64,000 bases of DNA. Source: Bacteroidia bacterium. GTDB taxonomy: Bacteria > Bacteroidota > Bacteroidia > Chitinophagales > JAUHXS01. The notes under the pieces were generated by a model that saw only the letters and a list, made by a program, of their open reading frames with translations, was not told the origin of the DNA and searched no databases. Within the stretch, counting starts at the first letter, position 1. Each line of letters opens with the position of its first letter. Below are positions 61,900-64,000 of this stretch, piece after piece. Both the position numbers and the translations under genes were made by a program. Location of the stretch: NCBI GenBank assembly GCA_030426955.1, contig JAUHXS010000002.1, positions 372,001 through 436,000 on the forward strand, read 5' to 3'.

Positions 61900-62433
61900 T
61901 TAGCATTCACAATCCGAGCCGTCATTTGACAAAGCAACGGTGCCATCTTTATTAATAGTAGTACAACAACAATCTATAAATAATTCTTTAAGCTGATCTT
62001 TGGCTCTTTGAACTCGAGATTTTGCACCAGAGTGAGAAATGCCAATTTTTTCTGCATATTGCTTTTGAGATAGATTGCCTAATTCCGTTTGTAATAAGGC
62101 CTCTTTATACTTTAATGGTAATTTATCTACAAAAGGACGTACGCACTTTTCACAAAGCTGTATGTCATCATTTTCATTTGTCCAGTCTAGCATAGTATCA
62201 TCTAGCTGAACGATTCCTTTATTTTTTCTAAAATGATCAGTTATTGTATTTCTAGTTATCTGATATACCCAATTGGCAATTTTTTTTTCATCCCTTAAAG
62301 AATTGATCTTTTGGTGAATCTTTATAAAAACGTCTTGTCTGATATCTTTGGCAATGCTGGGGTCTTTTACTTTCAGTAATATGAAATTGTATAGCTTTTG
62401 GTGAAAATCTAGCCAAATTTGTTCCGTACTCAT
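61900..62433 (-). CDS. sigZ: RNA polymerase sigma factor, SigZ-like ECF type
   Basis: A 177-residue ECF sigma factor. Region 2 covers residues about 5-70 (DFHQKLYNFILLKVKD ... WVYQITRNTITDHFRK), and region 4 about 100-150 (LPLKYKEALLQTELGNLSQK, then IGISHSGAKSRVQRAKDQL). It has an extra Cys pair at 94 and 97 (CEKC) in the linker and a C-terminal tail with Cys at 155-157, 175 and 177. This resembles SigZ, a group with Cys-rich tails and no cognate membrane anti-sigma factor here. Metal or redox sensing is likely but unproven. Confidence 0.88.
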   Translation of the reverse strand: MSTEQIWLDFHQKLYNFILLKVKDPSIAKDIRQDVFIKIHQKINSLRDEKKIANWVYQITRNTITDHFRKNKGIVQLDDTMLDWTNENDDIQLCEKCVRPFVDKLPLKYKEALLQTELGNLSQKQYAEKIGISHSGAKSRVQRAKDQLKELFIDCCCTTINKDGTVALSNDGSDCEC

Positions 62434-62470
62434 ATTAGTTAGACGAGAATTTTTTAAAAAGACGCAAAAA

Positions 62471-63403
62471 TCATAATAGTGTGTAGATGTACACTACGTA
62501 AACAGATAAAAGTAATGTGCCTCCCAATCGGCCAATTCTTTTTTTGATGAGCATTAAAGGCAATACTAAAAAGGCAATGCCGAGCATCCAATAAATATCT
62601 GATTGAATGATGGCTTCACTTACAGCTATTTCTTTGATGATGGATGTAATACCCAAAATGCTGAGAATATTAAAAATATTAGAACCAATTAAATTGCCAA
62701 TAGATATATCTGTTTGCCTTCTGACAGCAGCAATTACAGAAGTAGCCAATTCGGGAACACTTGTTCCAAAAGCAATTAAGCTTAGTCCAATAACACGTTC
62801 AGAAATTTTAAATGATCTAGCAATTTCGATAGCTCCTTCAATTAGCCAATCTGCACCGTAAACGAGCCCGACACATCCAACAATGATAAAGGCGATTGTT
62901 TTCCAAAGTGGTGTTTTTTTCGAGGTAATATCTATCTCATCTGATGATTCTTCAATAGTTCCACCCTTAGTTAATTTAAATAATAGTAGACCAAATGCAA
63001 TTAAAAAAGTAATAAAAACAACCCCTTCATATTGTACCAATTCCCCATCCAAAATAAAAAAGAATAATAACAAGCTTGCTGCCATCATCACTGGCCAATC
63101 TATTCTAATAGAGTTTTTTTGAACATCAATAGGGAATACGATGGTTGTTAAGCCCAACACCAAAGCGATATTGCAGATGTTAGAGCCAATTACATTACCC
63201 ATGGATATATCTGGATGACCTTCTAAAGCAGCTTGAATGCTTACTAAAAGTTCTGGCATGGATGTGCCGAAAGAGACTACCGTAAGCCCGACAATCAAAG
63301 TAGAGATGTTTAGTTTTAAGGCGATTCCTACGGCGCCTCTTACTAATAATTCTCCACCAATGATAAGAGCAGCTAGTCCTAATATCAAAAATAAATACGC
63401 CAT
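62471..63403 (-). CDS. Calcium/sodium antiporter (CaCA family, YrbG-like)
   Basis: A 310-residue inner-membrane antiporter with about ten helices. The two alpha repeats are GTSMPELLVSIQAALEGHPD with GNVIGSNICNIALVLG, and GTSVPELATSVIAAVRRQTD with GNLIGSNIFNILSILG, each with the GTS.PE and G(N)xxGSN motifs that form the ion path. It exports Ca2+ against Na+ or H+. It starts 1 nt beyond the stop of the upstream acyltransferase-like gene. Confidence 0.95.
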   Translation of the reverse strand: MAYLFLILGLAALIIGGELLVRGAVGIALKLNISTLIVGLTVVSFGTSMPELLVSIQAALEGHPDISMGNVIGSNICNIALVLGLTTIVFPIDVQKNSIRIDWPVMMAASLLLFFFILDGELVQYEGVVFITFLIAFGLLLFKLTKGGTIEESSDEIDITSKKTPLWKTIAFIIVGCVGLVYGADWLIEGAIEIARSFKISERVIGLSLIAFGTSVPELATSVIAAVRRQTDISIGNLIGSNIFNILSILGITSIIKEIAVSEAIIQSDIYWMLGIAFLVLPLMLIKKRIGRLGGTLLLSVYVVYIYTLL

Positions 63404-63404
63404 G

Positions 63405-64000
63405 CTACTTCTTGAAAATTTTTAAATACCAAGGTAGGTTATTTTGCTTGATGTTTAGATATTTTATAGGAATTGCTCCAAAATTAGCATAAAACCTTGC
63501 GATAGATGCAATTATAGACCCCTCGAAGTCAAGCGTAAGCGCCTTGCCACTGTATTGCTTTATGATTTTATCAAATATCAAAGAAACCGCTCCAGTTTGT
63601 TTTGCCTCTTCGTTAGAGGCAATTAAAAAGCTGATTAGCTTTTGATGACTTTTAATCAAAAATATTCCTGCTATAAGTTCATTCTGGACATTGTAAGCTG
63701 CCCAAACTTGCCCCATCCCTCTGTGTTGTGCCTCATATATTAATGGGCAGAGCTTGTAATAATCTTTGTTTTTAAGCTCAGATATGTTAGGCCCTTGTTC
63801 TGCTTTGAATAAGTCAACTATAGCTTCTGGCTTTGAGTTGAGCGCTACCTGTATATTATTTTTTTGAGCTTTCTTAATGTTTCTTTTTAAGTTTTGGGAA
63901 AACCCTTTTTGAAGAACATCGTATTCACTAATAAGGTCAAGGTGATAAGTTACTTTTTCGTTAAGAATAAAGTTGGTCTTAGGTAGACTATTTTTTGTAT
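63405..64000 (-). CDS. FemAB/GNAT-like acyltransferase, truncated by the window end
   Basis: The reading frame remains open to the window end; the start lies beyond it. About 198 residues are visible. Reading 5' to 3', the segment FSQNLKRNIKKAQKNNI is typical of the FemAB/GNAT-like group that modifies peptides or cell-wall precursors, followed by QVWAAYN...AGIFLI and the C-terminal LTLDFEGSIIASIARFYANFGA. The family assignment is from these segments only. It is tightly coupled to the antiporter gene. The first ATG inside (63716) is not the real start, because homologous-looking sequence continues upstream of it. Confidence 0.75.
   Translation of the reverse strand, partial: TKNSLPKTNFILNEKVTYHLDLISEYDVLQKGFSQNLKRNIKKAQKNNIQVALNSKPEAIVDLFKAEQGPNISELKNKDYYKLCPLIYEAQHRGMGQVWAAYNVQNELIAGIFLIKSHQKLISFLIASNEEAKQTGAVSLIFDKIIKQYSGKALTLDFEGSIIASIARFYANFGAIPIKYLNIKQNNLPWYLKIFKK

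Overview
The window reads as chromosomal DNA of a free-living, AT-rich member of the Bacteroidota. The evidence is four proteins with type IX secretion (T9SS) C-terminal sorting domains, Bacteroidota-type -7 promoter boxes (TAnnTTTG) in front of several genes, few Shine-Dalgarno sequences, a short archaeal/eukaryal-type ProS, a FloA/NfeD pair and a TonB of the Bacteroidota type. The futalosine menaquinone genes mqnA and mqnE point to a Cytophagia-, Saprospiria- or Crocinitomicaceae-like lineage rather than a typical Flavobacterium, but this placement is inference.

Layout: 0-7.4 kb carries a helical-repeat protein, a serine hydrolase lipoprotein, TonB, a universal stress protein and the mqnE / histidine phosphatase / mqnA operon. 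7.4-14 kb holds a small ORF overlapping a phosphodiesterase-TPR-sulfotransferase fusion and a T9SS protein with seven 126-127-residue repeats. 14-22.4 kb has an M23 peptidase, alaS-gatB, an LTA-synthase-like sulfatase and lhgO. 22.4-33.3 kb has two small envelope proteins, a metallophosphoesterase facing an M1 aminopeptidase, and a 2110-residue T9SS protein. 33.3-39.1 kb is one minus-strand gene train: VUT-family transporter, metal-chelate-type ABC importer, sensor kinase and LuxR-type regulator, interrupted by a decayed GIY-YIG fragment. 39-51 kb has a flavoprotein disulfide-reductase homologue without its cysteines, proS, an RS-rich secreted protein, a FadL-like porin and T9SS proteins. 51-57.5 kb has threonine aldolase, rhomboid, caspase-like protease, rlmH, a thioredoxin-fold protein and nfeD-floA. 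57.5-64 kb has tRNA-Ala, a large membrane protein, thioesterase and MgtC, a rearranged tRNA-Arg locus, DoxX, a SigZ-like sigma factor with a tiny cysteine-rich peptide, a Ca2+/Na+ antiporter and an acyltransferase-like gene cut by the window end.

The most unusual locus is 60.8-61.35 kb. A complete tRNA-Arg(TCG) is flanked upstream by a truncated 5' half of the same tRNA, carrying a 21-nt palindromic insertion, plus a GIY-YIG ORF. It is flanked downstream by a 140-nt structured spacer that ends in a second copy of the tRNA 3' end. The GIY-YIG ORF takes its last codons and its stop from the tRNA itself. A second, decayed GIY-YIG start lies next to a palindrome at 37 kb. Together these suggest a small tRNA-associated mobile element that regenerates its target. 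The second locus of note is the 19-residue, 7-cysteine peptide behind the SigZ-like sigma factor, which itself ends in a Cys cluster.
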